Source of the DNA: an uncultured Oscillibacter sp.
GTDB taxonomy: Bacteria > Bacillota_A > Clostridia > Oscillospirales > Oscillospiraceae
Direction: 5' to 3'
Assembly (NCBI GenBank): GCA_902462475.1
Contig: CABQCB010000031.1
Span: 1-12,527 of the forward strand
DNA length: 12,527 bases
The notes below the pieces were generated by a model. The model had not been told where the DNA came from. It did no database searches and was given only the letters and a program-made list of their open reading frames with translations. The translations under genes were made by a program, and so were the position numbers. Shown piece after piece: positions 6,583 to 12,527 of the stretch (position 1 is the stretch's first letter; each line of letters opens with the position of its first letter).

Positions 6583-6608
6583 GTTTTGTAACACAGCCGT
6601 AACAAAAC
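6583..6608. repeat. Inverted repeat and paired GTAACA motif upstream of the SLH promoter
   Basis: GTTTTGT (6583-6589) and ACAAAAC (6602-6608) form a 7-bp inverted repeat with a 12-bp gap, centred about 60 bp upstream of the predicted start. Inside it, GTAACA occurs twice in direct orientation (6588-6593 and 6599-6604), 11 bp apart, about one helical turn. The position suits a class I activator site. Function is inferred. Confidence 0.4.
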
Positions 6609-6609
6609 T

Positions 6610-6632
6610 CCCCCGGGGGTTATGGTAACCCC
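6610..6632. repeat. Short palindromes CCCCCGGGGG and GGGGTTA-TGG-TAACCCC
   Basis: A 10-bp palindrome (6610-6619) overlaps a 7-bp hairpin, GGGGTTA (6616-6622) with TAACCCC (6626-6632), loop TGG. It lies between the SLH promoter and the terminator of the next gene. There is no U-tract, so it is not a typical terminator. It could be a protein-binding site or insulating structure. Confidence 0.35.
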
Positions 6633-6654
6633 TCCGCTCCCCCTGTCTTATGGA

Positions 6655-6690
6655 AAAAAGGCCGTTTTCCACCAGAAAAACGGCCTTTTT
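6655..6690 (-). terminator. Intrinsic terminator of the peptide-binding protein gene
   Basis: AAAAAGGCCGTTTT (6655-6668) pairs with AAAACGGCCTTTTT (6677-6690), giving a 14-bp stem with an 8-nt loop and U-runs on both strands. It begins 7 nt past the stop codon at 6697. The GC core is short, but the structure can terminate on either strand. Confidence 0.85.
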
Positions 6691-6696
6691 ACACAT

Positions 6697-8376
6697 TTAA
6701 GCGGTGCGGATCGTCACACCGGACAGGCAGAACCAGCCCCGTGCGTCCCGGCATGCGCCGGTGAGCGTATCCCGCAGGGTCCAGCCTGTATGGCGGGTAT
6801 ACAGCGGTGCCAGCGCCGCGTCATCCAGCAGCAGCACCTCCGCGTCATGGAGGCAGCCCATCCGGGCCGTGCCGTCATCCGCTTTTGCAATGATGGAAAG
6901 AAGCGTGTCGTAGGCACTGTTGGCGTAGCCCACCACATTGCTGCCCTGGTCGGAGGTCCACTGCTTCAAAAAGCACTCGGCATCGTTGCCCACGGCCTTC
7001 AGATCCAGGCCGGCCAGCGTATAGTCCCCGCTGCGCAGAGCCGCCCGCAGCTCCGTGCCGCTCACCGCCACAGGGGTGACGTCCACCCGCAGCACCTCGC
7101 TCCACTGCCGGGCCAGCTCCTGGGCCACGGCGGCGTTTTCCGGCGTATCCACATAGAGATATTCCAGCTGCCCCAGATAGCTACCGCTGTCATAGCCGGC
7201 CTGCTCCAGCACCTGGCGGGCCTGGGCGCACCGCTCGGCATAGGCGTCCGGATCGTTGTCCAGCAGCACCGCGTCCGTGCGGAAGTCCTCCTCCCCTTCA
7301 CCGGGGACACCGGGCGGCACCAGCCCCTCCGCCGGGCGGGCAGTAATGCCCGCGGCCTCCGCCGCGGCATTGCGGTCAATGGCCATCACCATGGCCTGGC
7401 GCACCTGCTGGTCGGCAAATACGCTCTGGTTGCAGTTGAACAGCACCGTGTAGGTGCCCAGCTCCGTCAGCGGCGTCACCTCCGCCTGGCGCTCGATCTC
7501 CTCATCCGTCAGCGGCCACACCAGGTCCACGGTCTTGTCGTCATAGAGAGCCGCCGCTTCCTCCGCCGTGTCGGCAAAATAGAAATTCAGCTGACCGGGA
7601 CCGGTGATGCTGCCGTAATAGCGGTCATTGGCCGTGAGCGTGAAACTCTCGTCGGGCGTATAGGTCCCGGGCACATAGGCGCCGTTGGTCACCAGCGCAG
7701 CCGGATCCGACCACCAGCGCTCCGTGCCCTCCTGGCCGGTTTCCTCCTCCGCGGCCCGGTTGCGCTCCACCGCCGCGTCCCGCAGCGTGGTCACCACGTC
7801 TTCCCGCAGGGGCAGCGTGGCCGGCGAGGTGCACACCTCCGTCAAAAACCAGTCGTAATTGCCGTTGAGCACCACTTCCAGCGTGCTGTCGTTGGGGGCG
7901 CTGACCTGCAGCAGCGACGTATCCCCCGTCTCAAGCACCTGGTCGTACCCCGCCACCACCGACAAGATGGAGGCATAGGGCGATCCGCTGGCCGGGTTCG
8001 CCAGCCGCCGCCAGGCATACACAAAGTCATTGGCCGTCACGGCCTGGCCGTCCGACCACTTGGCGCTGCGCAGGCGGAAGGTCCAGGTGACCGTCCCGTC
8101 GGCGTTGCGCTCCTGAGAATAGCTTTTGGCCATGCCGCCGGTGACCGTGGTGCCGCCGGAGGTATCCAGCGTCACCCGCATGAGGTTTTCATACAGGTGC
8201 ATCAGGATGGTCTGGTCTCCCTCCTCTGTGGCATAAATGGGGTCCAGCGTTTCCACCTCCGCCCCCACGCACACCGACAGTGCCGGGTTTTCCTCATCCT
8301 GCGCGCAGCCGGACAGCAGGCCCATGCACAGCGTCAGCGCCAGCAAGGCGGCGCTCCATCGCTTCCAACATCTCAT
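6697..8376 (-). CDS. Peptide ABC transporter substrate-binding lipoprotein (OppA/DppA family)
   Basis: This is a 559-residue extracytoplasmic solute-binding protein of family 5, which typically delivers oligopeptides to an Opp/Dpp-type importer. The N-terminus is a lipoprotein signal with lipobox LLSGC (C24), so the mature protein should be tethered to the membrane. Family blocks include ETLDPIYATEEG (about 41-52), TWTFRLRSAKWSDGQ and NDFVYAWRRLANPASG in the first third, the VPPGVPG stretch and the AGYDSG segment in the C-terminal half. Length is normal for the family. The start ATG at 8374-8376 has AAGGAG 8 nt upstream; an open extension to 8511 is leader sequence containing the promoter. 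No permease or ATPase gene adjoins it, so it is an orphan binding protein. It may serve a transporter elsewhere or a sensing role. A strong promoter lies upstream, and a YesL-type gene is divergent. Confidence 0.92.
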   Translation of the reverse strand: MRCWKRWSAALLALTLCMGLLSGCAQDEENPALSVCVGAEVETLDPIYATEEGDQTILMHLYENLMRVTLDTSGGTTVTGGMAKSYSQERNADGTVTWTFRLRSAKWSDGQAVTANDFVYAWRRLANPASGSPYASILSVVAGYDQVLETGDTSLLQVSAPNDSTLEVVLNGNYDWFLTEVCTSPATLPLREDVVTTLRDAAVERNRAAEEETGQEGTERWWSDPAALVTNGAYVPGTYTPDESFTLTANDRYYGSITGPGQLNFYFADTAEEAAALYDDKTVDLVWPLTDEEIERQAEVTPLTELGTYTVLFNCNQSVFADQQVRQAMVMAIDRNAAAEAAGITARPAEGLVPPGVPGEGEEDFRTDAVLLDNDPDAYAERCAQARQVLEQAGYDSGSYLGQLEYLYVDTPENAAVAQELARQWSEVLRVDVTPVAVSGTELRAALRSGDYTLAGLDLKAVGNDAECFLKQWTSDQGSNVVGYANSAYDTLLSIIAKADDGTARMGCLHDAEVLLLDDAALAPLYTRHTGWTLRDTLTGACRDARGWFCLSGVTIRTA

Positions 8377-8458
8377 GGATCTTCTCCTTAATATAAATAT
8401 GTATCTAAACAGGAAAGAACCGGGCACCGCGGGGGCGCCAGGTTTACGTAATGAGATG

Positions 8459-8487
8459 ATTATAAAGATTTTTTCCCTGCTTGTAAA
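8459..8487 (-). promoter_or_regulatory. Peptide-binding protein gene promoter (sigma-A type)
   Basis: On the minus strand TTTACA (8482-8487), a 17-bp spacer and a perfect TATAAT (8459-8464) make one of the strongest promoters in the window. The start would be near 8452, leaving a 75-nt leader that includes a small hairpin at 8423-8439. Confidence 0.85.
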
Positions 8488-8504
8488 GCTTCCCAGGAAA
8501 AAAA

Positions 8505-8519
8505 GTAACAAAAAATTAC
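8505..8519. repeat. GTAA-N7-TTAC inverted repeat in the divergent intergenic region
   Basis: GTAACAAAAAATTAC reads GTAA-N7-TTAC and sits between the -35 of the peptide-binding gene (8482-8487) and that of the YesL-type gene (8531-8536). Its first nine bases, GTAACAAAA, recur at 6599-6607 upstream of the SLH promoter in the same orientation. It is a possible regulator site, but A/T-rich sequence makes chance likely. Confidence 0.3.
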
Positions 8520-8530
8520 AAAATTAAGGG

Positions 8531-8559
8531 TTTATTCACAAACCGCCCCATGGTATACT
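8531..8559 (+). promoter_or_regulatory. YesL-type gene promoter (extended -10)
   Basis: TATACT (8554-8559) preceded by TGG forms an extended -10. The -35 candidate TTTATT (8531-8536) at 17 bp is weak, which is tolerated with an extended -10. Transcription would start near 8566, giving a roughly 55-nt leader. Confidence 0.6.
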
Positions 8560-8620
8560 GGGGACGTTCCCTCCCGGCCGCAGCCGGGCCGGGGCCATTC
8601 TTTTTGACCGGGAGGCCTCC

Positions 8621-9277
8621 ATGTCCAACGGATTTTTCAGCGGGTCCAATCCCCTCTTCCGCCTGACGGGGCGGTTTTTGGATCTGGTGGTGCTCAGCTT
8701 CTTTTTCCTGCTGGCCTCGCTGCCGGTGGTGACGCTGGGCCCCGCTGCCGCCGCTCTTTATTATAGCTCCGTCAAGTGTCTGCGCCGCGGAGAGGGCAGT
8801 CCCTACCGCAGCTTCTGGACATCCTTCCGGGAAAATCTGCGGCCGGGCATCGGCGCCACCGTGATCCTGCTTCTCGCAGCCGTGGCCCTGGACGCACTGT
8901 TCGTCTTTTTGACCATGGCCGCTGCCACCGGCTCTGCCGCCTGGACGGTAGCCCGGTGGGCCTTTCTGGTGTTTTTGCTGCTGCCCGCGGCCATGTATAC
9001 ATTGACCTTCCCCCTGCTCTCCCGTTTTACCTATACCACCGGCAGTCTGCTGGCAAACGCCCTGCGCCTGACGATACGGCATCTGCCGGCGGCCGTGGGG
9101 GCAGGCGTCCTCAACGCCGCGCTGTGCGTGCTGACTGTCAAGACCTGGTTTTACGGCACGGTACTGCTGACGCCGGCTCTGGGTGCCCTGGCCGTGTCCT
9201 TTTTGCTGGAGCCGGTGCTGCGCCGCTACGCGCCCCAGCCCGCCGAGGGAGAGGACATCCCCTGGTATCTGCGGTAA
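8621..9277 (+). CDS. YesL family (DUF624) integral membrane protein
   Basis: This is a 218-residue polytopic membrane protein, close to the usual YesL length of about 210. It opens with the family pattern FFSGSNPLFRLTGRFLDL (5-22), then SLPVVTLGPAAAALYY (33-48) and SFWTSFRENLRPG (63-75), which match the DUF624 blocks. About five hydrophobic segments are visible, near 20-45, 76-98, 105-126, 152-172 and 176-195. The ATG at 8621 has GGGAGG five nt upstream. YesL proteins are commonly found with carbohydrate ABC transporters and glycan-degrading genes, but their biochemical role is unknown and no such transporter is next to this copy. It is divergent from a peptide-binding lipoprotein gene and ends at a shared terminator region. 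Family assignment is good; function is unassigned. Confidence 0.85.
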   Translation: MSNGFFSGSNPLFRLTGRFLDLVVLSFFFLLASLPVVTLGPAAAALYYSSVKCLRRGEGSPYRSFWTSFRENLRPGIGATVILLLAAVALDALFVFLTMAAATGSAAWTVARWAFLVFLLLPAAMYTLTFPLLSRFTYTTGSLLANALRLTIRHLPAAVGAGVLNAALCVLTVKTWFYGTVLLTPALGALAVSFLLEPVLRRYAPQPAEGEDIPWYLR

Positions 9278-9314
9278 AAAAGGAATCCGCCGGAGGACGC
9301 TGCCTCCGGCGGAT
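9275..9314 (-). terminator. Bidirectional intrinsic terminator between the YesL-type and ROK genes
   Basis: ATCCGCCGGAGG (9285-9296) pairs perfectly with CCTCCGGCGGAT (9303-9314), loop ACGCTG. On the minus strand the stem is followed by TTCC and six T (9280-9275), a good terminator for the ROK gene. The U-tract on the plus strand (CTCTTATCTAT) is weak but may still end the YesL-type transcript. Confidence 0.88.
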
Positions 9315-9348
9315 CTCTTATCTATACACAACACACAGGAAAACACGC

Positions 9349-10731
9349 TTATTTCCGCAGCTCCGGCAGACTGGCGGCAGCCACGGACTGGCCCACCCGG
9401 CGGAATTTCTCATCGGGCAGCGCCAGATGCACCTGCCGCTCCACCTCCGGGTATTCGTCGGAGAGGACCTTGCGGCAGGTATCCAGCAGCAGATCGCCGC
9501 CCTTGCCGCTCATGACCCGGCCCAGCAGCAGCACATGGCGGTAGCCGTACAGGTGATGATACAGCGCCAGGGTATGGGCCAGGTACACGCCGATGCTCTC
9601 ATAGATGCCGGCGGCACGGGGGTCGCCCTGCTCCATGAGCCCCTGGACCACCTTCAGTTTCTCCGCCGGGGACAGGCTCTCGTCCAGGTCGATGCCCGCA
9701 GCAGGGGCCAGCTTGATGACGGAGTCCTGGGAGAAGTACTTCACGCCGCAGCCGATGTCGCCGCTCCACTCGTCCACCATGGCGGTGGGGGCGGCGTCCA
9801 CAGGCACGAACGCCAGCTCGTTGAGCCAGCCGGTGACCTTGCCCTCTTCATCCACATAGCCCACGGCCTCGCTGGTGCCCATGGCAATACCCAGCACGTT
9901 GTTGTCCTCCAGGCTCATGGCGCCGGCCAGGGCGGACACGTCGCCGTCGTTGACCACGGCATAGGGCACGTCCCCGAAAGTATCGGTGATGGCGCGGATA
10001 TAAATGTCCTTGACCTTGGCGTCATACTGCTCCTTGGGCACCTTCAAAAAGAGGGAGGCGCTCATGGTGCGGTTATCGATATAGATCCCGGCGGAGCTGA
10101 CGCCCACGGCATCCACCCGGGGCATGTGGGCCGCGGCGGACTTGAGGGCGGAGACGATGCCCTCATAGTGGTAGTCCGGGTCGGAATTGATCTTGGGGAA
10201 CCAGACCACTTCTTCGCTGTACACGCTCTCTCCGTCGATGACGGCGGACACCTTCCGGTCGGACCCGCCGGCGTCAAAGCCGATGCGGCAGCCGTCCAGA
10301 TGGCGGCCGATGGCCTGGGAGACGCTCTTCTCCTCCGGCACTGCGTCCACCCGCACCACCTCAAAGGGATGCTCGTACACATTGCCCATATAGTCAAAGT
10401 CAAAGGCCCGGGAGCCGGAGGCGGAATAGTGCTCCTCCATGGCACGGCACACGGCCTCGTTGCCGGCCAGGTACACCCGGAAGCCGCCCTTCATCCACAG
10501 CAGGGTCTTGATGATCCGGTCGATGTAGTAGATATCCGCCTCACGCAATGCCTCCGTTCCGTGGACGCGGGTGCGGTACACGGCCATCTGGCCGCCGCTG
10601 CGCTCCACCGCCACGTCAAAAGGCTCCTGGGCGTCACGCAAAAATGCCTCGTAAAAACGGCCCAGGGGGATGAACGCCGGATCCAGAGGGGGAAGATGCT
10701 TGACGGTCACGTCAATGCCAAGATGCTTCAT
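9349..10731 (-). CDS. Large atypical ROK-family protein (possible sugar kinase or sensor)
   Basis: The 460-residue protein has an N-terminal region of about 145 residues that I do not recognise, joined to a ROK-like (actin-fold sugar kinase/repressor) domain. Visible ROK blocks are the phosphate loop GFDAGGSD (151-158), VGVSSAGIYIDN (209-220), VVNDGDVSALAG (259-270) with the likely catalytic D262, and GIAMGTSEAVGY (281-292). The usual ROK zinc site is degraded: the His of GE-x-GH is F308 (NELAF), and the CxCGxxGC motif retains only one Cys, C328 (SGDIGCG). No helix-turn-helix is evident, so it is not a NagC/XylR-type repressor. The ATG at 10729-10731 has AGGAGG nine nt upstream. It is divergent from an N-acylglucosamine 2-epimerase and an RpiR-type regulator, so phosphorylation of ManNAc, GlcNAc or a related sugar is the natural guess. 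The altered active site leaves a pseudo-kinase or sensor role open. Confidence 0.75.
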   Translation of the reverse strand: MKHLGIDVTVKHLPPLDPAFIPLGRFYEAFLRDAQEPFDVAVERSGGQMAVYRTRVHGTEALREADIYYIDRIIKTLLWMKGGFRVYLAGNEAVCRAMEEHYSASGSRAFDFDYMGNVYEHPFEVVRVDAVPEEKSVSQAIGRHLDGCRIGFDAGGSDRKVSAVIDGESVYSEEVVWFPKINSDPDYHYEGIVSALKSAAAHMPRVDAVGVSSAGIYIDNRTMSASLFLKVPKEQYDAKVKDIYIRAITDTFGDVPYAVVNDGDVSALAGAMSLEDNNVLGIAMGTSEAVGYVDEEGKVTGWLNELAFVPVDAAPTAMVDEWSGDIGCGVKYFSQDSVIKLAPAAGIDLDESLSPAEKLKVVQGLMEQGDPRAAGIYESIGVYLAHTLALYHHLYGYRHVLLLGRVMSGKGGDLLLDTCRKVLSDEYPEVERQVHLALPDEKFRRVGQSVAAASLPELRK

Positions 10732-10810
10732 GACAAAGATCCTCCTTATAGAAATACAAATGGGTGCGGAACCAGCCTTGCGGCGGCTGGGAACATCTGG
10801 ATTCAAATCT

Positions 10811-10838
10811 AGGCTAACAGTTTTTTTCATTTTGTCAA
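10811..10838 (-). promoter_or_regulatory. ROK gene promoter with weak -10
   Basis: On the minus strand a perfect TTGACA (10833-10838) is followed after 16 bp by TAGCCT (10811-10816), preceded by TGT (extended -10). The -10 matches consensus at only three positions, so expression may need help or be low. The leader would be about 75 nt. Confidence 0.6.
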
Positions 10839-10844
10839 GTATTT

Positions 10845-10857
10845 GAAAAAATTTTTC
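10845..10857. promoter_or_regulatory. A/T near-palindrome between divergent -35 boxes (candidate operator)
   Basis: GAAAAAATTTTTC is a near-perfect palindrome placed between the ROK -35 (10833-10838) and the epimerase -35 (10867-10872), where one bound protein could act on both promoters. The outer bases GTCAAG (10834-10839) and CTTGAC (10866-10871) are also inverted, but this simply reflects the two -35 boxes. The RpiR-type regulator downstream is the natural candidate ligand-dependent binder. It could instead be only a curved A-tract. Confidence 0.4.
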
Positions 10858-10866
10858 CTATTTTTC

Positions 10867-10895
10867 TTGACGGGTTGCACAAAAGGAAATATGAT
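10867..10895 (+). promoter_or_regulatory. Epimerase-RpiR operon promoter (sigma-A type)
   Basis: TTGACG (10867-10872), a 17-bp spacer and TATGAT (10890-10895) fit sigma-A well. The predicted start near 10902 leaves a short leader of about 26 nt containing AGGAAGG. Confidence 0.8.
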
Positions 10896-10927
10896 GGAAA
10901 CATCAAAAGAAAGGAAGGTGCCCAAGT

Positions 10928-12133
10928 ATGAAGGACACAGCAAGATTGCAGGCCTACCGGGACTGGGTGCAGCAGCAGCTGCAGATCTGCACGGAATTCT
11001 GGCTGAAAAACGGAATGGATCACAAGTACGGCGGCGTATACACCTGCCTGGACCGCAAGGGCGAGATCTACTCCACGGATAAGAGCGTCTGGATGCAGGG
11101 CCGCTGCGGCTGGATCTTCGCCTACCTTTGCCACATGTACGGCAGCCGTCCGGAGTGGCTGGAGGCCTCCAAGAGCTGCCTGGACTTTATGGAGGAGCAC
11201 TGCATCAACCATGCCGCCGGCGGGCGCATGTATTTCACCGTCACGGAGGACGGCCGTCCCCTCCGTCAGCGCCGGTACTATTTCTCCGAGGCCTTTTACG
11301 CCATGGCCAACGGCGAGTACTACGGCGTGACCGGTGAGCGGGAGCACCTGGACCGGGCCCGCCGGGCCTATGACCTCTACTGGGATCTGGCCCACGGCAT
11401 GCCCGATCCCACCGGGCTGGGCCCCAAGACCATCCCGGAGACCCGCACGGGCCGCGCCTTCGGCATCCCCATGATCATCCTCAACGTCACCAGCGTGCTG
11501 CTGCGGGTGGACCCGGAGCGCAAGGCCCTCTATGAGGAGCGGGCCGCCCAGTGCGTGGACGAGATCTTCAAGTACCACGTCAAGCCCGAGCTCAAGTGCG
11601 TGCTGGAGAATGTGGCCGAGGACGGCACGCCCCGCCTCTACTACACCGAGGGCCGCACGGTCAACCCCGGCCACGACATCGAGGGCGTGTGGTTCCTGCT
11701 GGAGCACGCCAAGCGCACCGGGGACAAGGAACTGGTGGAAAAGGCCGCCCAGATCTTCGACTGGGCCATCGAGGCCGGCTGGGACACCGAGTACGGCGGA
11801 CTGCTCTACTTTACCGACTGCCTGAAAAAGCCCCCCGAGGCCTACGAGCACGACATGAAGCTCTGGTGGCCCCACAACGAGATCATGATCTCCTCCCTCA
11901 TGCTCTACCGGGATACCGGCCGGGAGAAATACCTGGACTGGTTCGACAAGACCCTGGAATACTGCAAGGCCCACTTTGCCGATCCCGAGTACGGCGAGTG
12001 GTACGGCTATCTGCGGCGGGACGGCCTGCCCACCCAGCCGTCCACCAAGGGCTCCACGTTCAAAGGTCCCTTCCATCTGCCCCGTGCGCTCATCATGTGC
12101 GACGCCATGCTGGGGCAGCTGCTGGAAAGCTGA
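10928..12133 (+). CDS. N-acylglucosamine 2-epimerase (AGE/renin-binding protein family)
   Basis: The 401-residue protein should interconvert N-acetylglucosamine and N-acetylmannosamine in the cytoplasm (EC 5.1.3.8), a step in ManNAc or sialic acid use. It aligns over its full length with AGE/RENBP as I recall it. Key blocks are YGGVYTCLDRKG (34-45), VWMQGRCGWIF (54-64, R59), YYFSEAFYAMA (117-127), VNPGHDIEGVWFLLEH (245-260, H249), MKLWWPHNEIM (310-320, H316), DPEYGEWYGYL (352-362) and TFKGPFHLPRALIMC (377-391, H383). R59, H249 and H383 correspond to residues known to be essential in AGE enzymes. The fold is expected to be an (alpha/alpha)6 barrel. The ATG at 10928 has AGGAAGG about 10 nt upstream. 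An RpiR-type regulator follows after 27 nt, and a ROK protein is divergent. The related cellobiose epimerases lack several of these exact blocks, so AGE is the better call. Confidence 0.92.
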   Translation: MKDTARLQAYRDWVQQQLQICTEFWLKNGMDHKYGGVYTCLDRKGEIYSTDKSVWMQGRCGWIFAYLCHMYGSRPEWLEASKSCLDFMEEHCINHAAGGRMYFTVTEDGRPLRQRRYYFSEAFYAMANGEYYGVTGEREHLDRARRAYDLYWDLAHGMPDPTGLGPKTIPETRTGRAFGIPMIILNVTSVLLRVDPERKALYEERAAQCVDEIFKYHVKPELKCVLENVAEDGTPRLYYTEGRTVNPGHDIEGVWFLLEHAKRTGDKELVEKAAQIFDWAIEAGWDTEYGGLLYFTDCLKKPPEAYEHDMKLWWPHNEIMISSLMLYRDTGREKYLDWFDKTLEYCKAHFADPEYGEWYGYLRRDGLPTQPSTKGSTFKGPFHLPRALIMCDAMLGQLLES

Positions 12134-12160
12134 CCGTCCGGTGCTGAAGCGAGGCAGTCT

Positions 12161-12527
12161 ATGCCAGAAGAAAGCGTATTCAACCGGATCACCCGGGAAT
12201 ATTACCAGCTGACCTCCTCGGAAAAGAAGCTGGCCAACTTCGTGGTGGCCAACGGTCAGCGCACCCAGAGCATGTCCATCTCCGAGCTGGCCGCCGCCTG
12301 CGGCGTGGCCGAGGCCACCATCTCCCGCTTCTGCCGACGGATGGGGTACCAGGGATACAGCGCCTTCCGCCTGTCCATCGCCGCCTCCACCGCCGCCCGG
12401 CCCGACACCAGCCCCCTCTCCGGCGAGATCCAGCCCGATGACAGCGTGCCCATTTTGTGCAGCAAGCTGGCCGGTGCGGAGATCGACGCCATCCGGGAGA
12501 CCCAGGCTCTGATCCGTGCCGAAAGCA
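12161..12527 (+). CDS. RpiR/MurR-family transcriptional regulator (N-terminal fragment, cut by window edge)
   Basis: The first 122 codons are present. The N-terminal helix-turn-helix is clear: SSEKKLANFVVANG (19-32), MSISELAAACGVAEATISR (38-56) and FCRRMGYQGYSAFRLSI (57-73), the typical RpiR arrangement. The C-terminal SIS domain that binds phosphosugars in this family would lie beyond the window. The start is the ATG at 12161-12163, with GAGG six nt upstream. It lies 27 nt after the epimerase gene and should be in the same operon, so it probably senses an amino-sugar phosphate (for example ManNAc-6-P, GlcNAc-6-P or MurNAc-6-P) and controls its own operon and perhaps the divergent ROK gene. 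The ligand is inferred only from context. Confidence 0.9.
   Translation, partial: MPEESVFNRITREYYQLTSSEKKLANFVVANGQRTQSMSISELAAACGVAEATISRFCRRMGYQGYSAFRLSIAASTAARPDTSPLSGEIQPDDSVPILCSKLAGAEIDAIRETQALIRAES

Noticed and set aside
6622..8391. Very long open frame (589 codons) on the plus strand
   Set aside because: It is antisense to the peptide-binding lipoprotein gene, has His/Arg/Gln-rich low-complexity translation, no ribosome binding site and no recognisable domain.
9349..10731. NagC/XylR-type ROK repressor
   Set aside because: The N-terminal region shows no helix-turn-helix pattern, and the phosphate loop and catalytic Asp of the kinase-like domain are kept.
8776..10812. Long plus-strand frame of 678 codons spanning the YesL-type gene and the antisense of the ROK gene
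   Set aside because: It runs out of frame through one real gene and antisense through another, crossing a terminator. It is a GC-skew artefact.
10834..10871. GTCAAG...CTTGAC inverted repeat between the ROK and epimerase genes, considered as an operator
   Set aside because: It consists of the two divergent -35 boxes themselves, so symmetry is expected without a regulator.

Overview
The window looks like chromosome from a moderately GC-rich Gram-positive member of the Clostridia, most likely a gut Oscillospiraceae-type organism. This is inference. It rests on strong AGGAGG-type ribosome binding sites, a Gram-positive (CGAAC-N4-GTTCG type) SOS box before uvrB, a clostridial-style RadC, an M-box leader on mgtE, an SLH-domain surface protein, and a YesL-family membrane protein. 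No tRNA, rRNA, insertion sequence, phage gene or CRISPR array was found. Nearly every base is explained by ordinary genes with readable promoters, leaders and terminators.

Layout. (1) Positions 1-987, minus strand: radC followed by the first 49 codons of uvrB. uvrB has its own promoter, with a LexA-type SOS box overlapping the -35. (2) 1056-3816, plus strand: a sigma-A promoter, a Mg2+-sensing M-box riboswitch with a terminator and a candidate antiterminator, mgtE, then a VanH-like D-2-hydroxyacid dehydrogenase 27 nt downstream, ending in a strong terminator. (3) 3852-6571, minus strand: a 791-residue secreted SLH-domain protein with highly biased codon use, a strong promoter and a roughly 220-nt structured leader. 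(4) 6655-8487, minus strand: a lipoprotein peptide-binding protein of the OppA/DppA family with no permease genes beside it, transcribed divergently from (5) 8551-9277, plus strand: a YesL-type (DUF624) membrane protein. (6) 9285-10838, minus strand: a large atypical ROK-family protein, divergent from (7) 10867-12527, plus strand: an N-acylglucosamine 2-epimerase followed by a truncated RpiR/MurR-type regulator.

How the parts may work together. Region 1 is DNA repair. Region 2 imports Mg2+ under riboswitch control, with a dehydrogenase probably cotranscribed. Regions 6-7 look like a small amino-sugar catabolic divergon: epimerase (GlcNAc/ManNAc), a possible sugar kinase or sensor (ROK) and a sugar-phosphate-responsive regulator (RpiR). 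An A/T near-palindrome lies between the two back-to-back -35 boxes as a candidate operator.

I do not see a clearly new defence or mobile system. The most worthwhile leads are the unusual ROK protein in the epimerase divergon, the VanH-like dehydrogenase outside any van cluster, the long structured leader and upstream repeats of the SLH gene, and the riboswitch switching model.
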